Below are positions 19,236 through 27,281 of a DNA stretch of 40,501 bases, piece after piece (position 1 is the stretch's first letter; each line of letters starts with the position of its first letter). The stretch lies in assembly GCA_016199265.1 (NCBI GenBank), contig JACQGX010000226.1, positions 1 through 40,501 on the forward strand, in the 5' to 3' direction. Below the pieces are notes generated by a model. It searched no databases. It worked only from the letters and a program-made list of their open reading frames with translations, and was not told the DNA's origin. Source of the stretch: Chloroflexota bacterium. Lineage in GTDB: Bacteria > Chloroflexota > UBA11872 > UBA12225. The translations under genes and the position numbers were made by a program.

Positions 19236-20028
19236 GTGTCCTCGCTCCACCGCTTCTTCGTCCCTCAATCGCTCTCGCCCGGCGACATCGGGCTGCCGCC
19301 GCACGTTGCCCGGCAGGTGTCGACGGTGCTGCGGATGCGAGTCGGCGACCGGCTGGTGCTCTTCGACGGCTCGGGCGACGAATGGGACGCGATTCTGGTG
19401 GCGGCCGGCAAGGGCACCGCGTCGGTGCGGCTGGACGAGCGCCGCACACCGGAGACCGAGAGTACCGTCCGGCTCACGCTCTGCCAGGCGTTGCTCAAAG
19501 CCGACAAGTTCGAGTGGGTGCTGCAAAAGGCCACCGAGCTCGGCGTCGCCGAGTTCGTCCCGCTGGTCCCCGAGCGTGTGGTCGCTGCCGGCCATACCGG
19601 CCACGGGTCACGCCGCGCACGCCGGCAGCCCGGGTAAGCGTCGCGATGGCGGCGCCCGACGGGCCGAGCACTGGGCGCGCATCGTCGCCGAGGCGGCCGA
19701 GTGGAGCAGCCGCACCAGAGTACCTCTAGTTCACGTGCCTCAAACGCTCGACCGGGCGCTTGCCGCCGGCGAGCCGATGGTGTTCTGCTGGGAAGAGGCC
19801 CGCGGCCTGCCATTCGGTACGGCGTTCCGGCGGGCGCGCGCGGCGCAGCCGGCGCAGCCGGGCGCGGTGCGGGTCTTCGTCGGTCCCGAAGGCGGCTTTA
19901 GCCGCGACGAAGCAGAGCGGGCCGCCGCGGCCGGCGCGCAGATCGCCACGCTCGGCGCGCGCACGCTGCGCAGCGAAACGGCGGCAGTCGCAGCCGTGGC
20001 GATTGCGTTGCTCGCCACAGACGAGTAA
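19236..20028 (+). pseudogene. rsmE: 16S rRNA m3U1498 methyltransferase RsmE, frameshifted
   Basis: The start (GTG 19236) reads as a SPOUT RsmE: SSLHRFFVPQSL, HVARQVSTVLRMRVGDRLVL, LTLCQALLKADKFEWVLQKA and TELGVAEFVPLVPERVV. This frame ends at TAA 19635. The rest of the protein lies in another frame from about 19590: RRAEHWARIVAEAAEWSSR, then VRVFVGPEGGFSRDEAERAA and LGARTLRSETAAVAAVAIAL, the SAM-binding knot, ending at 20028. A one-base indel between about 19585 and 19637 explains the break. The stretch is GC-rich and contains GGCCATACCGGCC. RsmE methylates U1498 and is dispensable in known bacteria, so decay is possible; a sequencing error is equally possible. Confidence 0.88.
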
Positions 20029-20045
20029 GGTAAACCTGAAAACCA

Positions 20046-20139
20046 GGAACCAGACCCAGTCCAGGGTCCAAGGTCCAACGCACGTCGCCACACGCACAGT
20101 CGACCCTGAACCGCGGACGTTGGACCCTGGACGTTGGAC
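20046..20139. repeat. GGTCCAA-type inverted repeat block
   Basis: The left arm (20058-20080) consists of 7-bp units of the form GGTCCAA, ending GTCCAACG. The right arm (20118-20139) carries CGTTGGACCCTGGACGTTGG. The repeats fill most of the rsmE-HIT gap and could fold into a strong hairpin. Confidence 0.75.
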
Positions 20140-20171
20140 TTCGTGTAGCAGCCAGAAAGGGGATACCAGCG

Positions 20172-20516
20172 GTGACCGACTGTCTCTTCTGCAAAATCGT
20201 ACGAGGAGAAATCCCGGCGCAGATCGTTCACAAAGACGAATCCGTGACCGCGTTTCGCGACATCAACCCCCAGGCGCCGGTCCACGTCCTCGTCGTGCCC
20301 AACCAACACGTCGGATCGGTGGCGGAGATTGGGCCGGGCAACGGCGCACTGCTGGCGGCCATGGTGGTCGCCGCCAACCGGATCGCCGAGGCGGAAGGCG
20401 TCGCCGGTAGCGGCTATCGGCTGGTGATGAACGTCGGTGAAGCTGCCGGCATGAGTGTGCCGCACCTGCACCTGCACCTCCTCGGTGGCCGGAAGATGGC
20501 ATGGCCACCGGGATGA
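20172..20516 (+). CDS. HIT-family (HINT-like) nucleotide hydrolase
   Basis: A 114-aa histidine triad protein from GTG 20172. CLFCKIVRGEIPAQIVHKDE is the family start (with a CxxC pair), HVLVVPNQHV follows, and the triad is SVPHLHLHLLGGRKMAWPPG (HxHxH). HINT enzymes hydrolyse adenosine phosphoramidates and aminoacyl-AMP adducts in the cytoplasm. Length and motifs are standard. It has repeat-rich gaps on both sides. Confidence 0.95.
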   Translation: MTDCLFCKIVRGEIPAQIVHKDESVTAFRDINPQAPVHVLVVPNQHVGSVAEIGPGNGALLAAMVVAANRIAEAEGVAGSGYRLVMNVGEAAGMSVPHLHLHLLGGRKMAWPPG

Positions 20517-20520
20517 TTCT

Positions 20521-20624
20521 CGTGAAGCGTGAAACGTGAACTACAGTGCGACGTCGTGCGGCAACGGAACCTGTCTGCAAACGACCGCCGCACCAAGGCC
20601 CACGTTTCACGGTTCACGTTTTCA
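20521..20624. repeat. GTGAAAC-type inverted repeat block
   Basis: The left arm 20521-20541 contains GTGAAGC, GTGAAAC and GTGAACT. The right arm 20601-20624 contains the inverted units (CACGTTTCAC, GGTTCACGTT). The block fills the gap between the HIT gene and the 7TM-HD gene. Confidence 0.75.
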
Positions 20625-20637
20625 GGTATGATCGATC

Positions 20638-22791
20638 ATGCGCGCAACACACGCGGCGCAGATGACTGAGACCGATACCGAGACGAAGATCATCAACTTC
20701 CGGCCTCCCCGCCGGATGGCCGATCCATCGTGGCGGCGGGGCGCCGCCCTGCTGGCGTTTTGGCTCGGCATCCTCGCCGCCGCGCTCGTCGTCCTCAACT
20801 GGCAACTCGTGCCCGGCCTGCCGCCGCTCAAGGCGGGCGACACCGCGCCGGAGACGCTCCGGGCCCCTCGCCGGGCAACGTTCGTCAGCCAGACGCGGAC
20901 GCGGGCGCTGCGCGATCAGGCGGCGGCGCAGGTCTCGTACGTCTACGACTACGATTCCAACTTGCTCCGTCAATTGCGCGGGCGGTCCGCCGATCTCCTG
21001 CGCAGCCTGAGCGCCATTCGTGCGGATTCGTCCACGCCGATCGAGGCGCGCCGGCAGCAGATCATCCGGCTCGAACCCGGCTTGAGCCCCTCGTCGGTCG
21101 ACGCGGTGTTGACGCTCTCCGACCCCGAATGGCTTGCCGTCAATGCCGAGGGCCTGCGTATTCTGGACGAAAACGTTCGCGAGCGCATCCGAGCCGACGA
21201 ACTCGCCGAACGTCGCGCCGCCGCGATCGCGCAGATCAACCCGGCGCTCTCTCCGGAGCAACGGTCGCTCGTGGCCGACCTAGTGTCACTCTACACGCGT
21301 CCAAACGTGCTGGTCAACCAGGCGGAGACCGAGAAGGCGCGCAAAGAGGCACGCGAGCGTATTGCGCCCGTTCAGGTCACCGTCGAGCGCGGCGACATCA
21401 TCGTGCGCCAGGGCGACGTCATCACCGATGACGATGTCGAGAAGCTCGAAGCGCTGGGTTTGGGGCGGCGCGCCTTTGACCTGCAGCGCGCCGCCGGCAT
21501 CGCGGTGTACACGTCGCTCCTGACGTTACTGCTCAGCCTCTACCTCTACCTGTTCCACGTCGAGGTCTTCAACCGGCCGCGCAGCGCCCTGTTGATCGCC
21601 ATCATACTGGTCGGGTCCTTGGCGGCGATGAAGCTCGTCATTCCCGGCCGCCCGTTCGCCGCCTATGCCTTCCCGATCGCGGTGGCGACGATGCTGGTCT
21701 CGAACCTGCTCGCGACGCCTATGGCGGTGGTCATCGGCGTCTTCTTGGCGCTGCTGGCAGCCCCGATTCTGGGCTTCTCGTACGAGATCGTCTTTCTCTT
21801 CGCTATCCAGGCCGTCGTCGGCGCGCTCGCGGCGCGGCGCATCGAGCGGCTGAACGCGTTCTTTGTGGCCGGCTTGCAGGTCACGCTGGCCAATCTCGCC
21901 GTCGTGCTGGGGTTCGCGCTCGTCAACCAGGACTACGACTGGCTGGGTGTGGCCAATCTGGGTGCCGCCGCCGTCGTGAACGGCCTGCTCTCTGCGATCC
22001 TGACGATGGGCACGTTCAGTGTCGTCGGCTCGCTCTCCGGCCTGACGACGATGCTCCAGTTGCTCGAGCTCGCGCACCCAAGTCAGCCCCTGCTGCGCCG
22101 CCTGCTCACCGAGGCGCCGGGCACGTACCACCACTCGATTATCGTCGGAAACCTGGCCGAGCGCGCCGCCGAGCTGATCGGCGTCGACTCGTTGCTCGTT
22201 CGCGTCGGTTCCTACTACCACGACATCGGCAAACTGCGCCGGCCCTACTACTTCATCGAAAATCAGCTCGAGGGCGAGAATATCCACGACCGGCTGCGTC
22301 CCGAGGCCAGCGCGCAGGCCCTGACCGAGCACCGTTCGCACGGCCTGGAGCTGGCGAAGCAGTACGGGCTCCCGCCGGCGGTACAGGACATCATCGCCCA
22401 GCACCACGGGACCCGACTGACCATCGGCTTCTACCGCAAGGCGGTCAAGCTGGCCGGTGCCGACTCCGTCGACGAGGCCGGCTTCCGCTACGCCGGCCCT
22501 AAGCCGCAACGCAAGGAAACCGCGCTCGTGATGCTTGCCGATACCGTCGAGGCGACCGTCCGCTCGGCTTCCGATCGCTCGACGCAGACGCTCGACCGGC
22601 TCGTCGAACGCACCGTCAACGAGCTCGTGCTCGAAGGCCAGCTCGACGAGTGCGATCTCACGCTCAAGGACCTCGAGAGGATCAAGCGCTCGTTCACGCG
22701 GCAGTTACAGGGCGTCTACCATCCGCGCATCGAGTATCCGGAGCCGCAGGAGCTCGAAGCGGTGCAGGTGCCGCTTGCCGAGCCAAGCTAG
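20638..22791 (+). CDS. 7TM receptor-HD phosphodiesterase (PgpH-like, probable c-di-AMP phosphodiesterase)
   Basis: A 717-aa membrane protein. One N-terminal helix (GAALLAFWLGILAAALVVLN) leads into an extracellular 7TMR-HDED-type domain (about residues 60-265), then seven membrane helices (about 280-480), then a cytoplasmic HD domain with EAPGTYHHSIIVGNLAERAA, YYHDIGKLRRPYYFIEN (H528-D529), HRSHGLELAKQYGLPPAVQD and QHHGT. This is the architecture of PgpH, which hydrolyses cyclic di-AMP in Listeria. It is typically located just before ybeY and dgkA, as here. ATG 20662 is an alternative start. Substrate is inferred from family. Confidence 0.92.
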   Translation: MRATHAAQMTETDTETKIINFRPPRRMADPSWRRGAALLAFWLGILAAALVVLNWQLVPGLPPLKAGDTAPETLRAPRRATFVSQTRTRALRDQAAAQVSYVYDYDSNLLRQLRGRSADLLRSLSAIRADSSTPIEARRQQIIRLEPGLSPSSVDAVLTLSDPEWLAVNAEGLRILDENVRERIRADELAERRAAAIAQINPALSPEQRSLVADLVSLYTRPNVLVNQAETEKARKEARERIAPVQVTVERGDIIVRQGDVITDDDVEKLEALGLGRRAFDLQRAAGIAVYTSLLTLLLSLYLYLFHVEVFNRPRSALLIAIILVGSLAAMKLVIPGRPFAAYAFPIAVATMLVSNLLATPMAVVIGVFLALLAAPILGFSYEIVFLFAIQAVVGALAARRIERLNAFFVAGLQVTLANLAVVLGFALVNQDYDWLGVANLGAAAVVNGLLSAILTMGTFSVVGSLSGLTTMLQLLELAHPSQPLLRRLLTEAPGTYHHSIIVGNLAERAAELIGVDSLLVRVGSYYHDIGKLRRPYYFIENQLEGENIHDRLRPEASAQALTEHRSHGLELAKQYGLPPAVQDIIAQHHGTRLTIGFYRKAVKLAGADSVDEAGFRYAGPKPQRKETALVMLADTVEATVRSASDRSTQTLDRLVERTVNELVLEGQLDECDLTLKDLERIKRSFTRQLQGVYHPRIEYPEPQELEAVQVPLAEPS

Positions 22792-22852
22792 ACCAAGTGC
22801 AACGTGCAACATGCAAAGTGAGGCTGCCTGCGGGTTCTACCTGGGCCTTGGT
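22792..22852. repeat. 61-bp dispersed element, copy 1
   Basis: Begins ACCAAGTGCAACGTGCAACA and ends CTTGGT, so the outer 6 bp are inverted. It aligns without gaps to 40346-40406 at 50 of 61 positions. The left part has period-7 units (GTGCAAC); the core TGCCTGCGGGTT is identical in both copies. It starts one base after the stop of the 7TM-HD gene. Confidence 0.8.
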
Positions 22853-22950
22853 GGAGGCCGGAGCCGTATCGGTGTTTCCATTCGCCTGCCACTCGCCTGC
22901 CACACACGAGCGCCTGCTCACCCTGAGTGTGTCGAATGGAGGGTAAACCG

Positions 22951-23490
22951 TTGAGCGACGTTACCAGTGCCCCCATGGTCGGACTCGTCGTCGAACGGCT
23001 CGAAGGTGTCGACGTCCCGCTGCCGGACGAATGGTTTGCGCGGATCGCCCAGTGTGCGGCCGATGCTGCTCGAGCGGAGCTCGGCGCCGAAAGCAGAGCC
23101 GAGACGGTGCTGTTGCTTGCCGGCGACGAAACGCTTCACAGCCTGAACCGCGAGTTCAGAGGGATCGACCGCCCGACCGACGTGCTTTCGTTCGCACAGC
23201 TCGAAGACCATCCTCGAGAGGCGGGCTTTGTCTCCCCTCCCGGCGAGCCCGGCGCGCCGCGCCACCTCGGCGACATCGCCATCTCGGTCGAGCGGGCGCG
23301 CCGCCAGGCTGGCGAGTACGGGCACTCATTCGAGCGCGAGCTGGCGTACCTGCTCGTCCACGGCGTGCTGCACTTGCTGGGCTACGACCACGACACCGAC
23401 GAAGACCAGGCCGCGATGCGGCAGGTCGAGGAGTCGGCGCTCTCTGCCATCGGGCTCAGGCGCGACGGAGGCGCAGAATCGACGACATGA
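22951..23490 (+). CDS. ybeY: Endoribonuclease YbeY (rRNA maturation)
   Basis: A 179-aa protein. I choose TTG 22951 because GGAGGG at 22938-22943 is a strong ribosome binding site seven bases upstream; GTG 22927 and ATG 22936 in the same frame overlap or precede that site. The fold signature is NREFRGIDRPTDVLSFAQ, GDIAISVERARRQAGEYG and the metal site HGVLHLLGYDHD (H137, H141, H147). YbeY processes 16S rRNA ends and takes part in ribosome quality control. The stop overlaps the next start (ATGA). Confidence 0.95.
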   Translation: MSDVTSAPMVGLVVERLEGVDVPLPDEWFARIAQCAADAARAELGAESRAETVLLLAGDETLHSLNREFRGIDRPTDVLSFAQLEDHPREAGFVSPPGEPGAPRHLGDIAISVERARRQAGEYGHSFERELAYLLVHGVLHLLGYDHDTDEDQAAMRQVEESALSAIGLRRDGGAESTT

Positions 23491-24050
23491 ACGAGCCACC
23501 CCGCGCGACCGTCCGCGAGGTCCCCCGCCGGGGCCCGCCGCCCACGACCGAGCGCCGTTCGAACCGGCCGGCGCAGCCTCCGAGCCCGGATCGTGCACAG
23601 CGGGGCCACGTGCGCGGTCCGGGCTCGGAGGCTGCGCGCCCGCCTGCTGCTCAGCCCCACTCCGCCAGAACGACCGGCATGCAGCGATTTTGGGCCGAAG
23701 AACGACTGAGCTTCGGCTACGCCTTTCAAGGACTACGGTATAGCTGGCGCACACAGCGCCATCTACGCATCCACGCCGGCATCGCCGCCCTCGTCGCCGG
23801 CGCCGGTCTGATCTTCTCCATTGGCGCCGCCGAATCGGCCGCGCTACTGGCGCTGATCGCGCTCGTCGCCGCGCTGGAGCTCCTCAACACCGTCGTCGAA
23901 GTCGTCGTCGACCTGATCACCCCCGATTTCCACCCCAAAGGCAAAATCGCCAAGGATGTCTCGGCGGCCGCCGTTCTGGTGGCAGCGATAGGCGCCGTCC
24001 TCGTCGGTGCCGTCGTCTTCGTGCCCCGCATCTGGCGTCTCCTTGGCTAG
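23487..24050 (+). CDS. dgkA: DgkA-family diacylglycerol/undecaprenol kinase with an N-terminal extension
   Basis: A 187-aa protein. Residues from about 65 on form the small membrane kinase: SFGYAFQGLRYSWRTQRHLR, HAGIAALVAGAGLIF, ALELLNTVVEVVVDLI with the catalytic Glu and Asn, and PKGKIAKDVSAAAVLVAAIG. It phosphorylates a membrane lipid alcohol, diacylglycerol or undecaprenol. The first 64 residues are Pro/Arg/Ala-rich, not family-like, and encoded across a 20-bp inverted repeat (23571-23637). ATG 23679 gives the normal DgkA length (123 aa) and may be the real start. ATG 23487 has ATGA coupling to ybeY. Confidence 0.9.
   Translation: MNEPPRATVREVPRRGPPPTTERRSNRPAQPPSPDRAQRGHVRGPGSEAARPPAAQPHSARTTGMQRFWAEERLSFGYAFQGLRYSWRTQRHLRIHAGIAALVAGAGLIFSIGAAESAALLALIALVAALELLNTVVEVVVDLITPDFHPKGKIAKDVSAAAVLVAAIGAVLVGAVVFVPRIWRLLG
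23571..23637. repeat. 20-bp perfect inverted repeat in the dgkA leader
   Basis: The arm 23571-23590 (GCGCAGCCTCCGAGCCCGGA) is exactly inverted at 23618-23637, with a 27-nt loop. It is either a hairpin within the coding leader of the kinase or an intergenic REP-like element if the gene starts at 23679. Confidence 0.9.
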
Positions 24051-24109
24051 TCGAGGCAACACTTGGCGAGGGCGCACGCCAGCGTTCCGAGTACCACCAC
24101 CGGCGTGTA

Positions 24110-24157
24110 GGGGCGTCGTGAAGGGGCATATCGAGATACGCCCCTTCACGACGCCCC
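24110..24157. terminator. Bidirectional hairpin between convergent genes
   Basis: An 18-bp perfect stem (24110-24127 with 24140-24157), continued after one mismatch by TAT/ATA around a CGAG tetraloop. It lies between the ends of dgkA (plus) and the lipoate ligase gene (minus), the usual place for a shared terminator. There is no U-tract on either side. The stem opens with GTAGGGGCGT, also found at 31894. Confidence 0.7.
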
Positions 24158-24175
24158 ACGCCCGATGCGGAACGT

Positions 24176-25051
24176 CTACGCCTCCGGAAGGTGTGCCTGC
24201 ATCCCTTGGCGACTCGCCGCGGCGAATACGGCCGCCGCCCGCCGGTTGAAGGCGTCCATCACAGCCGGTAGATGGGCCTCGCCGAGCGAACACGCCGCCA
24301 GACTCGCCACGCGCCGCCGCAACTCAGCCTCGAGCGCCGGCCGAGTCTGCGCCGGCACCGCGAGGACGCCGGCCAGCAGCGACGAGTCAAAATCGGTGTA
24401 TAGCCCCGCCTGGAAGAACACGACGCCGCGCTTTCGCACCTGCGAGAGCCCGACGAGCTTGGCAAGGCCGGCAGATTCGCCGTCGCCGCTTTCGCCGCCG
24501 CGCCGCCGCGCCACCTCGTACCGCGAAAGCGTCCCGAAGCACACCAGACCGCGCAACCCGTCGGCCGTGCACCGTCCGGCGCTGCGCTGCGCCTGCTGAT
24601 CGGCGCGCGCCTCGGCCGCACTCACGAGCGTGATCCGGTTGGGGTAGAGGTCGACTGCGTTCGCCGCCACCTCGCGCAGCGCCGACAAGAACACCTCACC
24701 CAACCAGCGATAGGCTTCCACCACGTCGGCGATCGCCAGCGGGTGGCTCGCAGGCAACGCCACGTCGAGCGCCAGCATGCGCCGGTCGGCCAGCACGGCG
24801 GCGCCGCCCGAGGTGCGCTTCACGATTTCCAGGCCGTGGGCGGCACACGCCGCCTCGTCGAGCACGGCCATCTGCTGCGCGACACCGAGCACAACCGCGG
24901 GCGCCGAGTACCCGTACCACCGGATCGTCGGCGGCGCCTCCCCGGCCGCCACCGCACGCCAGAGCGCCTCACTCGTTGCGAGCTGCTCGGAAGCGCCGGC
25001 ACGCTCATATTGCCGAATCTGCGGGCGGCGATCGTTCGGCGTAGACGCCAC
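24176..25051 (-). CDS. Lipoate-protein ligase A / octanoyltransferase (LplA-LipB-LipM family)
   Basis: A 291-aa protein starting at GTG (25051-25049). The BPL/LplA/LipB fold shows IRWYGYSAPAVVLGVAQQM, IVKRTSGGAAVLADRRMLAL (the RxxGGGAV-type substrate loop), LYPNRITLVSAAEARADQQA, GLVCFGTLSRYEV with a Cys in the LipM-like acyl-thioester position, and AKLVGLSQVRKRGVVFFQAG with the conserved Lys. Such enzymes attach octanoyl or lipoyl groups to E2 and GcvH proteins. Whether it is a ligase or a LipM transferase is not decidable here. It is the only minus-strand protein gene I call and is divergent from the oxidoreductase gene, 46 bp away. Confidence 0.85.
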   Translation of the reverse strand: MASTPNDRRPQIRQYERAGASEQLATSEALWRAVAAGEAPPTIRWYGYSAPAVVLGVAQQMAVLDEAACAAHGLEIVKRTSGGAAVLADRRMLALDVALPASHPLAIADVVEAYRWLGEVFLSALREVAANAVDLYPNRITLVSAAEARADQQAQRSAGRCTADGLRGLVCFGTLSRYEVARRRGGESGDGESAGLAKLVGLSQVRKRGVVFFQAGLYTDFDSSLLAGVLAVPAQTRPALEAELRRRVASLAACSLGEAHLPAVMDAFNRRAAAVFAAASRQGMQAHLPEA

Positions 25052-25097
25052 GTGAACAAGATACCGTACCCTTCATGCCGGCAGAGGAGGACAAAGA

Positions 25098-26123
25098 ATG
25101 GGCACAGGAAACCAACCCGAGCAGCCGGCGGACCTACAGGAGGTGCGCATCGCCTTCATCGGGTGCGGGCGCAACGCGCGGGGGCACATGCGCCGGCTGG
25201 AGAGCATACCGGGCGCGCGGATCGTCGGCGTCTGCGACGTCGTCCCCGCGCTGGCCGGCGAGGCGGCGTCGGCGACCGGCGCCACAGCCTACCACGACTA
25301 CTGTGCGCTGCTCGACCGGCCGGACCTCGACGCGGTGTACCTCTCGCTTCCGGTTTTCGCGCACGGTAAGCCGGAGATGGCGGTGATCGAGCGCGGCCTG
25401 CCGTTCTTCGTCGAGAAGCCCGTCGCGCTCGATCTGGCCACAGCGCAAGAGATCGCGGGCAGGGTCGCGCGCGCCGGGCTGTTGGCGTGCGTGGGCTACC
25501 AGTTGCGCTACTGTGGCAGTACCGACGCGGCGCGCGAGTCGCTGGCGATGCCGGATGCCGGTCCCATCGGCCTCGCCACCGGGACGTACTGGTGTGGCAC
25601 CGGCCGGTCGCAGCCCGGCCACTGGCGCACGACGATGGCGCGTTCCGGCGGTCAGCTCGTCGAACAAGCAACGCACACGCTCGACATGATGCGCTTCCTG
25701 GCCGGCGAGATCGCCGAAGTGTTCGCGATGTACAGCCGCCAGGTCTTGCCGCCGGAGTTCGGCGATTGCCCGGACGTCCACGCCGTTGCGCTGCGTTTCG
25801 CCGGTGGCGGCGCCGGCACGCTCTCCGCTACCTGGGCGATCCACCCCGAGGATTGGTCGCGCGCCAACCTCGTCGACGTCGCCTTCGGCGAGCGCCGTCT
25901 CCACTGGAGCGCCACCGGCCTCACCGTGGCACACGGGAGAGCCACCGAGGAGCGCAGCCGCCCCGACCGGTCGATCGACGCGGTGTTCGTCGACGCCGTC
26001 CGCCGGGGCGACGGCAGCGCCATCCGTTCGCCCTACGCCGACGGCGTCCGCAGCTTGGCCGTCGCCCTCGCCGCCAACGAATCGGCCCGCCGCGGCGCTC
26101 CCGTTCGCGTCGAAGCGCTGTGA
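25098..26123 (+). CDS. Gfo/Idh/MocA-family NAD(P)-dependent oxidoreductase
   Basis: A 341-aa protein from ATG 25098, preceded by GAGGAGG. The Rossmann start is VRIAFIGCGRNARGHMRRLE, followed by YLSLPVFAHGKPEMAVIERG and the family motif VEKPVALDLATAQEI (EKP near residue 106). The C-terminal domain has GGQLVEQATHTLDMMRFLAG, with the catalytic His of the HTxD pattern. It oxidises or reduces a sugar or cyclitol-like substrate that cannot be specified. Its stop overlaps the ispE start (GTGA). Confidence 0.92.
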   Translation: MGTGNQPEQPADLQEVRIAFIGCGRNARGHMRRLESIPGARIVGVCDVVPALAGEAASATGATAYHDYCALLDRPDLDAVYLSLPVFAHGKPEMAVIERGLPFFVEKPVALDLATAQEIAGRVARAGLLACVGYQLRYCGSTDAARESLAMPDAGPIGLATGTYWCGTGRSQPGHWRTTMARSGGQLVEQATHTLDMMRFLAGEIAEVFAMYSRQVLPPEFGDCPDVHAVALRFAGGGAGTLSATWAIHPEDWSRANLVDVAFGERRLHWSATGLTVAHGRATEERSRPDRSIDAVFVDAVRRGDGSAIRSPYADGVRSLAVALAANESARRGAPVRVEAL

Positions 26124-27001
26124 GCACGGCCACAACCACCGAGCATAGGCGACTGGTGGTCGAAGCGCCGGCCAAGGTCAACCTCACCCTCGAGGTCGTG
26201 CGCCGGCGCCCCGACGGCTACCACGACATCTGCTCGGTGATGCAGGCTATCTCGCTTGCCGACCGGCTCACGGTCGAGCCATCGGACAACCTCGTCCTAT
26301 GGTGCAACGCGCCGGCGCTCGACGGGCCAGATAACCTCGTCTGGCGCGCAGCCCGGCTCTTGCAGCAGGAGAGCGGCACGCGTCGCGGCGCTTCGTTGTA
26401 TCTACAAAAGCGTATCCCAGTCGTCGCCGGCCTCGGCGGGGGCAGCTCCGACGCTGCGGCCGCGTTCCTCGCGCTCAACCAGCTATGGGCTCTGGGCCTC
26501 ACGCGCGCCCACTTGCGTGAGCTCGGCGCCCGCCTGGGCTCCGACGTCGCCTTCTTCCTGGGCGAGAGCGGCTGCGCGCTGGCAGAGGGACGCGGCGAGC
26601 GCCTCACCCCGCTCTCGCCGCTGCCGCCTCGCTGGCTCGTGCTCGTCAAGCCGCCTGCCGGCATTTCAGCCGGGGCGGTGTACGCCCGTTTCCCGCCCGA
26701 GCGGTCGTCCGATGGCAGCCGCACGCGCGCCTGGATCGCGCGCGCGTCGGCGGAAGGCAGCGTCCCCCCACCGTTCGACGACCTCGAAGCCGTTGCGCTC
26801 GAAGTCGCGCCCGCCGCCGCACAGGCGCGCGACGCCCTCCTCGCCGCCGGCGCGCCGTACCCCGTCATGTCCGGCAGCGGCTCGACGTACTACGCCCTAT
26901 TCGAGCGCGAGGCCGATGCACGCGACGTCTACACACGCCTCCAAGATGCAGATAAAGAGACGTATCTCGCCACGTTCGCCGATCTACTCCCCGGCCCCTG
27001 A
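26120..27001 (+). CDS. ispE: 4-diphosphocytidyl-2-C-methyl-D-erythritol kinase
   Basis: A 293-aa GHMP kinase from GTG 26120. The start VVEAPAKVNLTLEVVRRRPD with GYHDICSVMQAISLAD is the IspE signature. The ATP loop KRIPVVAGLGGGSSDAAAAF lies near residues 97-116, and MSGSGSTYYALFE is near the end. It phosphorylates CDP-methylerythritol in the MEP pathway to isoprenoids, which also feeds the undecaprenyl carriers used by the polysaccharide cluster. It is coupled to the upstream oxidoreductase by a 4-bp overlap. Confidence 0.97.
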   Translation: MSTATTTEHRRLVVEAPAKVNLTLEVVRRRPDGYHDICSVMQAISLADRLTVEPSDNLVLWCNAPALDGPDNLVWRAARLLQQESGTRRGASLYLQKRIPVVAGLGGGSSDAAAAFLALNQLWALGLTRAHLRELGARLGSDVAFFLGESGCALAEGRGERLTPLSPLPPRWLVLVKPPAGISAGAVYARFPPERSSDGSRTRAWIARASAEGSVPPPFDDLEAVALEVAPAAAQARDALLAAGAPYPVMSGSGSTYYALFEREADARDVYTRLQDADKETYLATFADLLPGP

Positions 27002-27055
27002 CGCCCAACCTCCGGTAGACACCCTCCGAGGCACCGGTTACAATTCCTATAGCGG

Positions 27056-27126
27056 TGGGGCGTGGCCAAGTGGTAAGGCACGGGCCTTTGGAGCCTGGAT
27101 CCTAGGTTCGAATCCTAGCGCCCCAG
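27056..27126 (+). tRNA. tRNA-Gln (UUG)
   Basis: 71-nt cloverleaf with acceptor TGGGGCG/CGCCCCA, D-arm GGCCAAGTGGTAAGGC, anticodon loop CTTTGGA with UUG, T-arm TAGGTTCGAATCCTA and discriminator G. CCA is not encoded. It lies between ispE and glmU on the same strand. Confidence 0.96.
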
Positions 27127-27211
27127 CCTCTACCTTCTGCGTCGGCGTGCCGCTGCGTTGGCATGCCGGCGCCCCAGACGGTACGCTTACGTCGGCTGAA
27201 CAATGGCCGCG

Positions 27212-27269
27212 GCCGGATGGTGTCCACGATCCGTACCGGACAAGCGATACCGGGAGACGACCATCCGGC
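27212..27269. repeat. 10-bp inverted repeat before glmU
   Basis: GCCGGATGGT (27212-27221) is inverted as ACCATCCGGC (27260-27269), with a 38-nt loop, ending 12 bp before the glmU start. It could form a structure in the glmU leader; no known riboswitch is recognised. Confidence 0.4.
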
Positions 27270-27281
27270 TCCGCTGGTTCG

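Noticed and set aside
26256-27281. Upstream extension of the glmU frame
   Set aside because: It overlaps ispE and the whole tRNA-Gln gene; GlmU begins at 27282.
27127-27281. Riboswitch or T-box before glmU
   Set aside because: Only a 10-bp inverted repeat is visible; no conserved riboswitch core or T-box sequence is present.
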